Below, one piece after another: positions 31,553-38,412 of a DNA stretch of 40,672 nucleotides (position 1 is its first letter; every line of letters starts with the position of its first letter). Origin of the DNA: Methanobacteriota archaeon (lineage in GTDB: Archaea; Thermoplasmatota; Thermoplasmata; RBG-16-68-12); contig VBMN01000074.1 in NCBI GenBank assembly GCA_005878385.1, forward strand, positions 1 to 40,672, in the 5' to 3' direction. Under the pieces are notes generated by a model. That model searched no databases, had not been told where the DNA came from, and worked only from the letters and a program-made list of their open reading frames with translations. The position numbers were made by a program, and so were the translations under genes.

Positions 31553-31590
31553 CTCTATCAAATCGGATAGAGAGGAAGAAACGACTATAG
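31553..31590 (+). promoter_or_regulatory. Inverted repeat and TATA box before the zinc-ribbon membrane gene
   Basis: CTCTATC (31553-31559) and GATAGAG (31566-31572) form a perfect 7-bp inverted repeat with a 6-nt spacer. GACTATAGCC (31582-31591) is a TATA-like box with expected start near 31611, 8 nt before ATG 31619. A palindrome directly upstream of the TATA box fits a regulator site. Confidence 0.5.
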
Positions 31591-31618
31591 CCTCAGACCG
31601 CAGGAGCGGGTTGCCGCC

Positions 31619-32077
31619 ATGGCGCAATCGCAAGACGTCGTCGCGGAGTGTCCGACCTGCAAGGCGGTCGTGGCACTCGACGCGACGGAATGTCCGCAAT
31701 GCGGAGAATTGTTTGACCAGGGGGTCGCCACCGACAGCCCGGTCGGCGCGGACGCGCGCGGGGTGGACCGAAGTGCCAGCGAGGATTCCGCGGAGGAACC
31801 AAAGACCGGGTTCCGAGAGAAGTTCCTCTTCTACACCGGGATTTTCCTTATCCTGCTCGGTGGGCCTGGCATTGCTCTGGGGTCCTGGCTCCACGACGTG
31901 CTTCAGATTAGCGTCGGGGAGTTCCGTGCGTTCGACGTCTTCGGGCCCTGGAACCGGCTCGTCACCGCCATCGGACTCATTGTCCTCATCGTGGGAATCG
32001 TCTTCCTCATCCTGAGCCTCCGGTTTTCGCGTCCCTCGGACGTCGAGAAAGACCTCGATGCCCTCCGCGAATCGTGA
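31619..32077 (+). CDS. Zinc-ribbon membrane protein
   Basis: 152 residues. An N-terminal zinc ribbon (CPTCKAVVALDATECPQCG, residues ~11-29) is followed by an acidic Ser-rich linker and two transmembrane helices (about FLFYTGIFLILLGGPGIAL and LVTAIGLIVLIVGIVFLIL), then a short charged tail. The zinc ribbon probably faces the cytoplasm. Its family is widespread among archaeal small membrane proteins but has no known function. Confidence 0.72.
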   Translation: MAQSQDVVAECPTCKAVVALDATECPQCGELFDQGVATDSPVGADARGVDRSASEDSAEEPKTGFREKFLFYTGIFLILLGGPGIALGSWLHDVLQISVGEFRAFDVFGPWNRLVTAIGLIVLIVGIVFLILSLRFSRPSDVEKDLDALRES

Positions 32078-32111
32078 CGATTGCAGGAGCGCTCCCTCCC
32101 TCGCCTATATC

Positions 32112-32121
32112 GTTATATACC
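32112..32121 (+). promoter_or_regulatory. TATA box of the TRAM gene
   Basis: GTTATATACC, with predicted start near 32141. This places ATG 32132 upstream of the RNA and makes ATG 32165 the usable start. Confidence 0.65.
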
Positions 32122-32164
32122 GTACATCGCGATGCGAAAGAAGCCGGCGACGGGGGGTCGCCGC

Positions 32165-32398
32165 ATGGAGTGGGGAATGGCGTATTCAGGGTCTGGCCTC
32201 CGACCTTCGAACGTACCGGTAGAAGAAGGGAAGGTCTACGAGGCCAAGATCGAGGATATCGGACGCGAGGGCGATGGACTCGCACGGATCCAGAACTTCG
32301 TCGTGTTCGTCCCAGGGACGAAGGTCGGGGATCAGGTGAAGATCCGGATCACGAAGGTCCACCGCCGCATGGCCTTCGGAGAAGTCCTCAAGGAATGA
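32165..32398 (+). CDS. Single-TRAM-domain RNA-binding protein
   Basis: 77 residues from ATG 32165. A short Gly/Ser-rich N-terminus precedes a complete TRAM domain: VEEGKVYEAKIEDIGREGDGLARIQNF, split at KIEDIG, then VVFVPGTKVGDQVKIRITKVHRRMAFGEVL. Free-standing TRAM proteins are abundant in archaea and have been proposed to be RNA chaperones that replace bacterial cold-shock proteins. It has its own promoter at 32112-32121 and no operon partner. Confidence 0.92.
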   Translation: MEWGMAYSGSGLRPSNVPVEEGKVYEAKIEDIGREGDGLARIQNFVVFVPGTKVGDQVKIRITKVHRRMAFGEVLKE

Positions 32399-32501
32399 TG
32401 CGGCACGGTCCGGGGGAGGCGCGCATGGCACCAGCGGCAGCCGCGCGCGGGTGACGGAGTCGAGGCGGGATCGCAGGCTTCGAAAACTGTAAAATAACTT
32501 C

Positions 32502-32509
32502 CTTATACC
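32502..32509 (+). promoter_or_regulatory. TATA box of the secreted protein gene
   Basis: CTTATACC, with predicted start near 32530, 8 nt before ATG 32538. The preceding 32399-32500 spacer otherwise holds only GC-rich sequence. Confidence 0.6.
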
Positions 32510-32537
32510 TGCGGAACCCCATCGACTCTTTAGGCCG

Positions 32538-33599
32538 ATGTCCATGGTTTTCACCCGCGCTGCCGCGATAGCTTTCGCGTCCTCTGCCGCCTTGGCTGTG
32601 GTGCTCGCGTCCTCCCTGGCCGTCGCGGACGGGACCGATTCGGACGGTGACGGGGTCTCGGACGGGCTCGAGGATGCGACCCAGCGGACCGTCGCCGCGA
32701 GCGCCGCGGGGGACGAATTCAGCGTGTCGAGCCACCTGGGAACCGCTGCCCTGGAGGACCAGTTTGATCTGTCATACCATGCGGGGACGTTCGAGGTGGC
32801 CTACAGCCGGACCGATGGGATTGGCAGCTCCTACGAGCTTAACCTCCTGAATCTGATCGCATGGAAGGACGGGAACGGCAACGGTCGGATCGACAACGGA
32901 GAGATCGTCCGGACGACGGCCTTGGGCAGCGCCGCCTTCGGCAACGCCCCGGTCCTCGCGTCGAATTGGACCGACACCGACGGAGGCCGTGTCTTCGAGT
33001 TCCTTGTTCAGAGCCGCGACGGCAACGCCACCCTGAACATCACCGTCGCGCAGCGCTTCGAGCGCATCGACACCATCGTGCTCACGCCGATGGAAGCGAG
33101 ATTGGACATTCGGATCAAGCCGGCCGTGGTTCCACCGGGTGCGAACCTCGGCCTCGAATTCCGCATGGACACACACGAACGGGTGCTCCTCGAGGACCAC
33201 AGTTGGGACGAGGTGCAAGGCTTCGCCCCGAATGAAAAGGAGATCAATGTCACCGCGAGCGGTCGAGGCCATTCGTCGACCGTGTTCTTCTCCTGGTCCA
33301 ACACGGTCCTTGCGGACGGCAGCGGGATCCCGGTCGCACTCTTAGGCGGGCCCTTCGAGCCCGGTCCGTACAACCTGACCCTCAATTACGCCTTCGGATC
33401 TTCCACGCCGAGCAACACGATCCTTCAGCACGCGACGCTCGGGGTGCGCAGCGCCCTCTTCGACATCCGTCGAGCCACGGAGCCGAGTTCCGGACCCCAA
33501 GGCGATTTCGTCCTCTACGCGGCGACTCTCGCTGGTGTGACCGCCTTCGTGGCGGTGACGATCGTCCTCGCAAATCGCCGCACGAGCCGCAAGCCTTAA
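32538..33599 (+). CDS. Exported, membrane-anchored protein with Ca-binding-type repeats
   Basis: 353 residues. A signal peptide (about residues 1-30, AAAIAFASSAALAVVLASSLAVA) is followed by two acidic loops of the EF-hand/thrombospondin-3/dockerin type: DSDGDGVSDGLED and DGNGNGRIDNGE. The middle is a predicted beta-sandwich with several N-x-T/S sequons (NATLNIT, NVTAS, NLTL). A C-terminal transmembrane helix (LYAATLAGVTAFVAVTIVL) with an RRTSRKP cytoplasmic tail anchors it outside the cell. No enzymatic motif is seen; a cell-surface structural or adhesive role is inference. Confidence 0.78.
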   Translation: MSMVFTRAAAIAFASSAALAVVLASSLAVADGTDSDGDGVSDGLEDATQRTVAASAAGDEFSVSSHLGTAALEDQFDLSYHAGTFEVAYSRTDGIGSSYELNLLNLIAWKDGNGNGRIDNGEIVRTTALGSAAFGNAPVLASNWTDTDGGRVFEFLVQSRDGNATLNITVAQRFERIDTIVLTPMEARLDIRIKPAVVPPGANLGLEFRMDTHERVLLEDHSWDEVQGFAPNEKEINVTASGRGHSSTVFFSWSNTVLADGSGIPVALLGGPFEPGPYNLTLNYAFGSSTPSNTILQHATLGVRSALFDIRRATEPSSGPQGDFVLYAATLAGVTAFVAVTIVLANRRTSRKP

Positions 33600-33635
33600 C
33601 GCCTTTCTCCGTTACGGTTCGCGGCGGTCTCCTTG

Positions 33636-33899
33636 GTGGCCATCGAGAACATCCTACTCGCAGCCGTCTCCGTCTTTGCGCTCGCCCTCACCCTCATCGC
33701 GGTCGTCGCATTCAGGCGAACCCGAGATGGACACCTCGTGTTCCTCGCGGCCGCGTTCGGCGTCTTCTTCCTGAAGGGTCTGCTCCTCACGATTTTCCTC
33801 TTCACACCGACCATCGACCTTCGACAGGCGTTCCTCCTGTCGGGCGCCCTCGACCTCGTGATCCTCGCCCTGTTCTACGGGTTCACGTTGCGGCGTTGA
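33636..33899 (+). CDS. Small three-helix membrane protein
   Basis: 87 residues from GTG 33636 (TTG 33633 is adjacent). Three transmembrane helices: ILLAAVSVFALALTLIAVVAF, LVFLAAAFGVFFLKGLLLTIF and AFLLSGALDLVILALFYGF, with basic residues (FRRTRDG, TLRR) at cytoplasmic ends. The architecture is common among archaeal small membrane proteins that sit next to winged-helix regulators, as here. It is separated from the regulator by 7 bp and likely co-transcribed. Confidence 0.72.
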   Translation: MAIENILLAAVSVFALALTLIAVVAFRRTRDGHLVFLAAAFGVFFLKGLLLTIFLFTPTIDLRQAFLLSGALDLVILALFYGFTLRR

Positions 33900-33906
33900 G
33901 CGGTGC

Positions 33907-34464
33907 ATGGCGTCCAAGGACGAAGGGATCCTGGCGGTCCAAACTCGAAGGGACCTCTACGATTTTGTCCGCCGGAACCCCGGATTTCACCTTCGTGAGC
34001 TGTCTCGCGCTCTCAATCTCTCGATCACCCTGGCGGACTATCACCTCCGGTTCCTCGAGAGACACGACCTGATCACGTCCTCGATGGACGGAGAGTACAA
34101 ACGGTTCTATCCGCGGTCCACGCCCGGACTCTCGGACTCCCGCCCCGCCCTGACCGATGCGGGTCGACAGATCCTCGCGTTCCTCCGCCAGCCCGTGCCC
34201 CTCCGCGTGATCAATTTTCTGATGGAGCGGGAGGATGCGACCCACAAGCAGATCTTGGAGCAAGTGTCGGTATCGCCGTCGACCCTCTCCCATCACCTGA
34301 AGAAAATGCAGGCGGCGGGAATCATCGACCGCGCGGAATTGAAGGAACGTGGGTATCGAGTCGTCGATCCAAAGACCGTCGCCCGCCTCATGACGACGTA
34401 CGAGCTCGCGACCTCAGACCAGGTGGACACGTTCATCCGCGTTTGGGGCGAGTTTCGGTTGTAG
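33907..34464 (+). CDS. Two-winged-helix transcriptional regulator
   Basis: 185 residues with tandem winged helix-turn-helix domains. The first: TRRDLYDFVRRNPGFHLRELSRALNLSITLADYHLRFLERHDLI. The second: LRVINFLMEREDATHKQILEQVSVSPSTLSHHLKKMQAAGIID. The HTH cores are ArsR/MarR-like. The small membrane protein upstream may be its signal partner; this pairing is recurrent in Thermoplasmata-type genomes but functionally untested here. No metal-binding cysteine cluster is seen. Confidence 0.85.
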   Translation: MASKDEGILAVQTRRDLYDFVRRNPGFHLRELSRALNLSITLADYHLRFLERHDLITSSMDGEYKRFYPRSTPGLSDSRPALTDAGRQILAFLRQPVPLRVINFLMEREDATHKQILEQVSVSPSTLSHHLKKMQAAGIIDRAELKERGYRVVDPKTVARLMTTYELATSDQVDTFIRVWGEFRL

Positions 34465-34506
34465 CACCGATCGGCGGCTCGTGGGCGCACGATTCCGGAC
34501 AGGCCA

Positions 34507-35004
34507 TCACATAATGCTGCGCAGGTCCTCAGCGACCCATTCGAGGAATTCCTTGTCCGTCGCTCCAAAGGCGTTCAGTTGATCCGAGTCGATGTCGATC
34601 TCCGCAAAGGGGGCGCCGTCCCGAAGGATTGGGACCACGATTTCGGCACGCGTGTTGATGAAGCACTGCAGGTATCGCGGGTCGGTGTTCACGTCCGGGA
34701 CGATCACGGTCGCCTTCTCCGCGACCGCGGCTCCGCAGATCCCCTCCCCGATTGGAATGCGGGCGTGTTGCGTCGCGCTGGGCCCCGACCACGAGACGAG
34801 GACAAGTTCGGGACCGTCGACCACGTAGATGCCGACCCAGGTGTAGTGCGGGATCTTCCGGAGTTCTCGGCAGACGAAATCCGTGATTGCCTTTCGCTGA
34901 CTGCCGGAGTGGATGATCTTCTGAAGGCGGGCGGCGACTTCGTCGTAGCTCACCTTGCCCTTCTCGCCCGCCATGACCTCCCCGAACTTTCCGACGCCCT
35001 TCAT
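34507..35004 (-). CDS. GAF-domain protein, free methionine-(R)-sulfoxide reductase-like
   Basis: 165 residues. The GAF fold resembles fRMsr: YTWVGIYVVDGPELVLVSWSG, IPIGEGICGAAVAEKATVIVPDVN, RYLQCFINTRAEIVVPI, AEIDIDSDQLNAF. Two of the three redox cysteines of that enzyme family are present (GICG and LQCF), whereas the third, normally just before the IPxGxGxCG motif, is absent (ATQHARI). It may therefore reduce free methionine sulfoxide with a changed recycling step or act as a small-molecule sensor. Confidence 0.8.
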   Translation of the reverse strand: MKGVGKFGEVMAGEKGKVSYDEVAARLQKIIHSGSQRKAITDFVCRELRKIPHYTWVGIYVVDGPELVLVSWSGPSATQHARIPIGEGICGAAVAEKATVIVPDVNTDPRYLQCFINTRAEIVVPILRDGAPFAEIDIDSDQLNAFGATDKEFLEWVAEDLRSIM

Positions 35005-35220
35005 GTCGTATTCCGCGGCGTCGAAGGGTCGGGTTCGCCATAAGCCTTGCGGAAGAAGGTGCAGAGTCGATTATCGCCCGTCATCTTGAGGCAGCTTCTG
35101 TGGAACCGAAAGGATCGCAAGCCCGACGTCGAGTCCGAACATGTTCTGTGAAAGCTTGAAATACTTCACCTTGATGAACCGCAACCGGCCCTCCAGAACG
35201 AACGCCGTTCTCATTTCTCG

Positions 35221-35247
35221 AAGGGGGGCGAAGGGCCTTCCCCCCTT
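35221..35247. other. G-run/C-run stem-loop
   Basis: AAGGGGGG (35221-35228) pairs with CCCCCCTT (35240-35247), 8 bp; inside it AAGG (35231-35234) can pair with CCTT (35236-35239). No promoter or T-tract is clearly linked to it. Confidence 0.45.
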
Positions 35248-35313
35248 TGCTCGGGGGGTCGGAGGACGCGCGATTCGAAAAGCTGACCACAGTTTTGAGC
35301 CGCATTCGAAAAA

Positions 35314-35323
35314 CGTTTTATAG
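35314..35323 (+). promoter_or_regulatory. TATA box upstream of the candidate small RNA
   Basis: CGTTTTATAG, with predicted start near 35343. No protein-coding gene lies downstream on this strand, which suggests a non-coding transcript. Confidence 0.5.
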
Positions 35324-35333
35324 ATTCGAGTTA

Positions 35334-35403
35334 TTGTGGGAGTTGCTTAGACAAGCATCCCTCCACAACGAGGCCGTTCAGGATTCCTGGACGGCCCTTT
35401 TTT
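35334..35403 (+). ncRNA. Candidate structured small RNA with terminator
   Basis: Two consecutive stem-loops. The first joins TTGTGG (35334-35339) with CCACAA (35363-35368), and inside it TGCTT (35344-35348) with AAGCA (35353-35357) around AGAC. The second is an 11-bp stem (35372-35382 with 35386-35396, one G-U pair, 3-nt loop) followed by C and six T. A TATA box lies at 35314-35323; the ideal start at ~35343 would fall inside the first 5' arm, so the RNA could begin there with only the inner stem. No known RNA family is recognised. Confidence 0.5.
35372..35403 (+). terminator. Intrinsic-type terminator hairpin
   Basis: GGCCGTTCAGG (35372-35382), loop ATT, CCTGGACGGCC (35386-35396), then CTTTTTT to 35403. 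It is the best hairpin-plus-T-tract in the window and reads on the plus strand, although both flanking protein genes are on the minus strand. Confidence 0.65.
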
Positions 35404-35429
35404 CCAGGGTTGATCGACCTCATTCTCGG

Positions 35430-36071
35430 CTAGGACATGGGTGGAAGCGAAATGTCTTTCGTATTGACTTTCACCCGGCGCCCCTCCACTTTGAGTCGTC
35501 CTTCCGCGAACAGGCGGACCGCGAGGGGAAGGAAGATGTGCTCCTGCTCCAAGATTCGCGCTGCGAGCGTCTCCTCCGTATCGTCCTCATGGACGGGGAC
35601 CGCTTTTTGAAGGATAATCGGTCCCCCGTCGATGGACGCATCGGTGAAATGGACTGTGCATCCGGTGACCTTGACCCCGGCCGCGAGGGCATCCCGTTGG
35701 GCGTGGGCCCCGGGGAAGGCCGGCAACAGTGAGGGGTGGATGTTCATGATGCGCATCGGGAATTGCCCAATGAAGTAGGTGGTCACGAGGCGCATGAACC
35801 CCGCGAAGACGACGAGGTCCGCCCGCTTCTTTCGCAGGACCTTCACGACCTCCCGTTCGAATGCGGTCCGGTCTTTCCCGAAAGGCCGATGGTCCACGAC
35901 GACGGCGGGGACACTCGCCTTCTTCGCCCTCTCGATCACTGGCGCTCCTGGGACGTTGCAGACGAGGACGACGATCTCCGCCGCCAGATCCCCGCGGTCG
36001 CGCGCGGCCACGAGGCTTTGGAAGTCCGTACCCCTCCCGGACGCGAGCACCCCGACGCGGAGACGGTCCAT
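35430..36071 (-). CDS. purN: Phosphoribosylglycinamide formyltransferase
   Basis: 213 residues. It transfers formyl from 10-formyl-THF to GAR in purine synthesis. Seen: VGVLASGRGTDFQSLV (phosphate loop, where Asn is usual and Asp is present), FAGFMRLVTTYFIGQFPMRIMNIHPSLLPAFPGAHAQRDAL with the catalytic Asn and His, then TVHFTDASIDGGPIILQKAV with the catalytic Asp. ATG 36071 is 8 bp after the purH stop; a TTG at 36083 would overlap purH. Co-transcribed with purH. Confidence 0.95.
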   Translation of the reverse strand: MDRLRVGVLASGRGTDFQSLVAARDRGDLAAEIVVLVCNVPGAPVIERAKKASVPAVVVDHRPFGKDRTAFEREVVKVLRKKRADLVVFAGFMRLVTTYFIGQFPMRIMNIHPSLLPAFPGAHAQRDALAAGVKVTGCTVHFTDASIDGGPIILQKAVPVHEDDTEETLAARILEQEHIFLPLAVRLFAEGRLKVEGRRVKVNTKDISLPPMS

Positions 36072-36079
36072 CCGATCCC

Positions 36080-37333
36080 TCAATGCTTGAACAGCCGCGT
36101 CCCCGTGAACACCATGGCGATTCCGGCCTCATCGGCGGCCGCGATCACTTCCGCATCGCGGATCGAACCGCCCGGTTGTGCAATCACGGCGACGCCCCCT
36201 TTCGCCAATTCGTCGAGGCCGTCCCGGAACGGGAAATAGGCGTCGCTCACCGCGACGCTCCCGCGAGCCGCCCCTTTCGCCTTGTAGCAGGCGAACGTCC
36301 CTTTCTTCTTTCCTTTCAACATCTCGAGCGCCTGCGGCTCGTACCCCGGGGCGATGACCGCGTCGAGCACGTCCCCCTTCATCGCCTTCGCCGTCGGAAG
36401 GTCGATCGTTCGGTTCACGCCGACGACGCCCCCGTAGGCGGAGATTGGATCGGCGGCATGGGCCTCCTCGTAGGCCTGCGCGAGGGTCGGGCCCAGTGCA
36501 ACCCCCGAAGGGTTCGTGTGCTTGATCACGACCGCGGCGGGACGCTCGAATTCCGTCGCGACGCGGAGGGCCGCGTCGAGGTCGATCAGATTGTTGTACG
36601 ACAGCTCCCGGCCCTGGAGTCGCTCCGCGGTCGCGGTCGCCGCGAATCGGTACGGTTCCCGATACAGCGCGGCCCGCTGGTAGGGGTTCTCGCCGTACCG
36701 GAGGTCAGCAATCTTGTCATACGCGAGGCGGAGAGCCGGGGGGAGCGATCCTCCTTGGCGGGAGGCGAGGTAGTTGAAGATCGCGGCATCGTACCGGGAC
36801 GTGTATTCGAACGCCTCGAGGGCGAGATCCTCCCGGAGTTTCGCCGGAAGCCCCTTGTGTTCCCGCCACGCCTGAAGCACGTCGCGGTACCGGGCGGGGT
36901 TCACGAGCACGCCGACCCGCGAGGCATTCTTTGCGGCGGCCCGAATCAGGGAGACACCTCCGATGTCGATGTTCTCGACCGCGTCGTCCGCCGTCACGTC
37001 CGGCTTGGCCACGGTCGCCTCGAACGGGTACAGATTCACGATGACGAGATCGATCGCGACGGCGCCCAGATCCTGGAGGTCCTTCTCGTCTCCGGTCGGC
37101 GCGAGGATTCCGGCGAAGATGCGGGGATGCAAGGTTTTCACGCGGCCGCCGAGTCCTTCGCGGAGGCCCGTGTAATCGGCGACGGTCGTGACGGAGAGGC
37201 CTGCTTCCATCAGGGCCTTCGCGGTCCCGTCCGTGCCGATTAACTCAAAGCCGAGGTCCCGCAAACCGCGGGCCAACTCGACCAGCCCCTCCTTGTCCGA
37301 TACGCTGAGGAGCGCCCGCGGGGGAGAAACCAT
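36080..37333 (-). CDS. purH: PurH (IMP cyclohydrolase/AICAR transformylase) with shortened transformylase domain
   Basis: 417 residues, whereas family members are usually 450-535. The N-terminal IMP cyclohydrolase domain is complete (SVSDKEGLVELARGL, GRVKTLHPRIFAGIL, NLYPFEATV, ENIDIGGVSLIRAAAKN). The transformylase begins normally (LRYGENPYQRAALY, Lys-His pair in VIKHTNPSG near residue 271, SAYGGVVGVNR, IAPGYEPQALEMLKGKKKG). It then jumps at ~342-355 directly to SVAVSDAYFPFRDG and the normal end IQPGGSIRD-like, FTGTRLFKH. About 100 residues are absent, including the SNA-VYA strand and GIGAGQ-SR loop. There is no stop or frameshift. Confidence 0.92.
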   Translation of the reverse strand: MVSPPRALLSVSDKEGLVELARGLRDLGFELIGTDGTAKALMEAGLSVTTVADYTGLREGLGGRVKTLHPRIFAGILAPTGDEKDLQDLGAVAIDLVIVNLYPFEATVAKPDVTADDAVENIDIGGVSLIRAAAKNASRVGVLVNPARYRDVLQAWREHKGLPAKLREDLALEAFEYTSRYDAAIFNYLASRQGGSLPPALRLAYDKIADLRYGENPYQRAALYREPYRFAATATAERLQGRELSYNNLIDLDAALRVATEFERPAAVVIKHTNPSGVALGPTLAQAYEEAHAADPISAYGGVVGVNRTIDLPTAKAMKGDVLDAVIAPGYEPQALEMLKGKKKGTFACYKAKGAARGSVAVSDAYFPFRDGLDELAKGGVAVIAQPGGSIRDAEVIAAADEAGIAMVFTGTRLFKH

Positions 37334-37361
37334 CCCTATTACCGAGTCCCCATAGGGAGAA

Positions 37362-37373
37362 CCCAATTAAAGG
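37362..37373 (-). promoter_or_regulatory. TATA box of purH-purN
   Basis: CCTTTAATTGGG on the minus strand, predicted start near 37342 and ATG 37333. It excludes the upstream TTG 37366 as start. Confidence 0.6.
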
Positions 37374-37411
37374 TTGGGACAACCGTGGATGAATCCGCTC
37401 GCTCGCGGCAT

Positions 37412-38359
37412 TCACCCGGGTAGATCGGGACGGGGCGCGAGGCCCGCGTCCTTCAGCACCTTCGATACCACGCCGTCCCAGCCCACGGGCATGATATGAA
37501 CGCCGCGGACGCCTTCGATTTTTTTCAACGCCTTGATCGTTCGGACCGCGATGCTCACGCCTTCCGCCTTCGGATTCGGCGCCTTCTCCATTCGGTCCAT
37601 GATATGCTTGGGGACGACCGCTCCGAGTTTGTCCTCCATGAACCGCGCCATCTTCAATGATTTCAATGGGATCACGCCGGCGAGGATATACACCTTCTCG
37701 TGAAGCCACTCCTTTCGCACGAGGCGCATCCATTCCTCGAAGGCGGCGACGTCGTAGACCCCTTGGGTCTGCACGAAATCGGCGCCGGCCATGACCTTCG
37801 CCCGAAGTTTGCCGAACGACTCCTCTTTCGAGCCGCGAAACGGATCCGCCGCGGCGCCGATGAACACCCTCGGCGGCGTCTCGACGGTGTCGCCCCCTCG
37901 GAGGGTCCCGCTCTCTCGAAGATTCCGAACCGTCTCGATCATCTCCTCCGTCTTCAGGTCGAAGACCCCCTTCGCCTCCCGCTCGTTCCCAGCGGAAGGA
38001 GGGTCGCCCCAGAGACACAGCACGTTCCGGATTCCGAGGGCGGCCGCCCCGAGCAGGTCTGCTTGGAGCGCGATCCGATTCCGATCGCGGACGACCATTT
38101 GCATGACCGGCTCGACGCCTTCCTGGAGCACGATCGCCGCGGCCGCGAGGGAGGAGATCTGCACACGGGCCCGCGTGCAGTCCGTCACGTTGCACGCATC
38201 GACGGCCCCTCGGTACCGGGCGGCGTTCTGCCGGATTTCCGTCGCATCCGCCGACGCCGGCGGCGCGATTTCTGCTGTGACCGCAAATGCGCCCGAGGCC
38301 AGGACGCGTTCCAGGCGACTCCCCGAGCGGATCGCGCGGACGCCCACCGCCTCCGCCAT
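37412..38359 (-). CDS. metF: Methylenetetrahydrofolate reductase-like protein
   Basis: 315 residues of the MetF TIM-barrel. Seen: VTAEIAPPASADATEI (the Glu of the E-x-x-PP motif), DACNVTDCTRARVQISSLAAAAIV, PVMQMVVRDRNRIALQADLLGAAALGIRNVLCLWGDPP, split around the QxxxRDxN motif, FIGAAADPF, FVQTQGVYD and VYILAGVIPL. It reduces 5,10-methylene-THF to 5-methyl-THF; archaeal members often pair with other proteins for electron transfer. It sits between purH and geranylgeranyl reductase on the same strand. Confidence 0.92.
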   Translation of the reverse strand: MAEAVGVRAIRSGSRLERVLASGAFAVTAEIAPPASADATEIRQNAARYRGAVDACNVTDCTRARVQISSLAAAAIVLQEGVEPVMQMVVRDRNRIALQADLLGAAALGIRNVLCLWGDPPSAGNEREAKGVFDLKTEEMIETVRNLRESGTLRGGDTVETPPRVFIGAAADPFRGSKEESFGKLRAKVMAGADFVQTQGVYDVAAFEEWMRLVRKEWLHEKVYILAGVIPLKSLKMARFMEDKLGAVVPKHIMDRMEKAPNPKAEGVSIAVRTIKALKKIEGVRGVHIMPVGWDGVVSKVLKDAGLAPRPDLPG

Positions 38360-38412
38360 CGGGGCGATGGAACACGCCGAATGCTATCTATGCTTCGCTC
38401 GAATCTGAGATC

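Larger units (their letters stand above)
35005..35429. other. Intergenic region with structured elements
   Basis: No convincing protein gene. From left: a GCTTATGG-like TATA for the minus-strand GAF gene near 35043-35050; a stem-loop at 35221-35247; a TATA box at 35314-35323; and two strong stem-loops at 35334-35403, the second followed by six T. Short frames here lack good starts or conserved composition. Confidence 0.5.

Noticed and set aside
32425-32454. Nine-codon frame MAPAAAARG after a GGGGGAGG sequence
   Set aside because: No TATA box, GC-rich alanine/arginine composition expected by chance, and the sequence can instead pair as a GC-rich stem after the TRAM gene.
35141-35323. 60-codon frame on the plus strand in the intergenic gap
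   Set aside because: No TATA box or Shine-Dalgarno, unremarkable composition, and it runs through the stem-loop at 35221-35247 and into the TATA box at 35314.
35247-35732. 161-codon plus-strand frame through the candidate small RNA
   Set aside because: Its second half is antisense to purN and it would have to read through the strong terminator hairpin.
36280-36330. Frameshift or stop explaining the short PurH
   Set aside because: The frame is open across the joint, and the neighbouring frames do not encode the missing SNA-VYA or GAGQ segments.
35861-37243. A 460-codon open frame on the plus strand
   Set aside because: Antisense to purN and purH; composition is that of a shadow frame.
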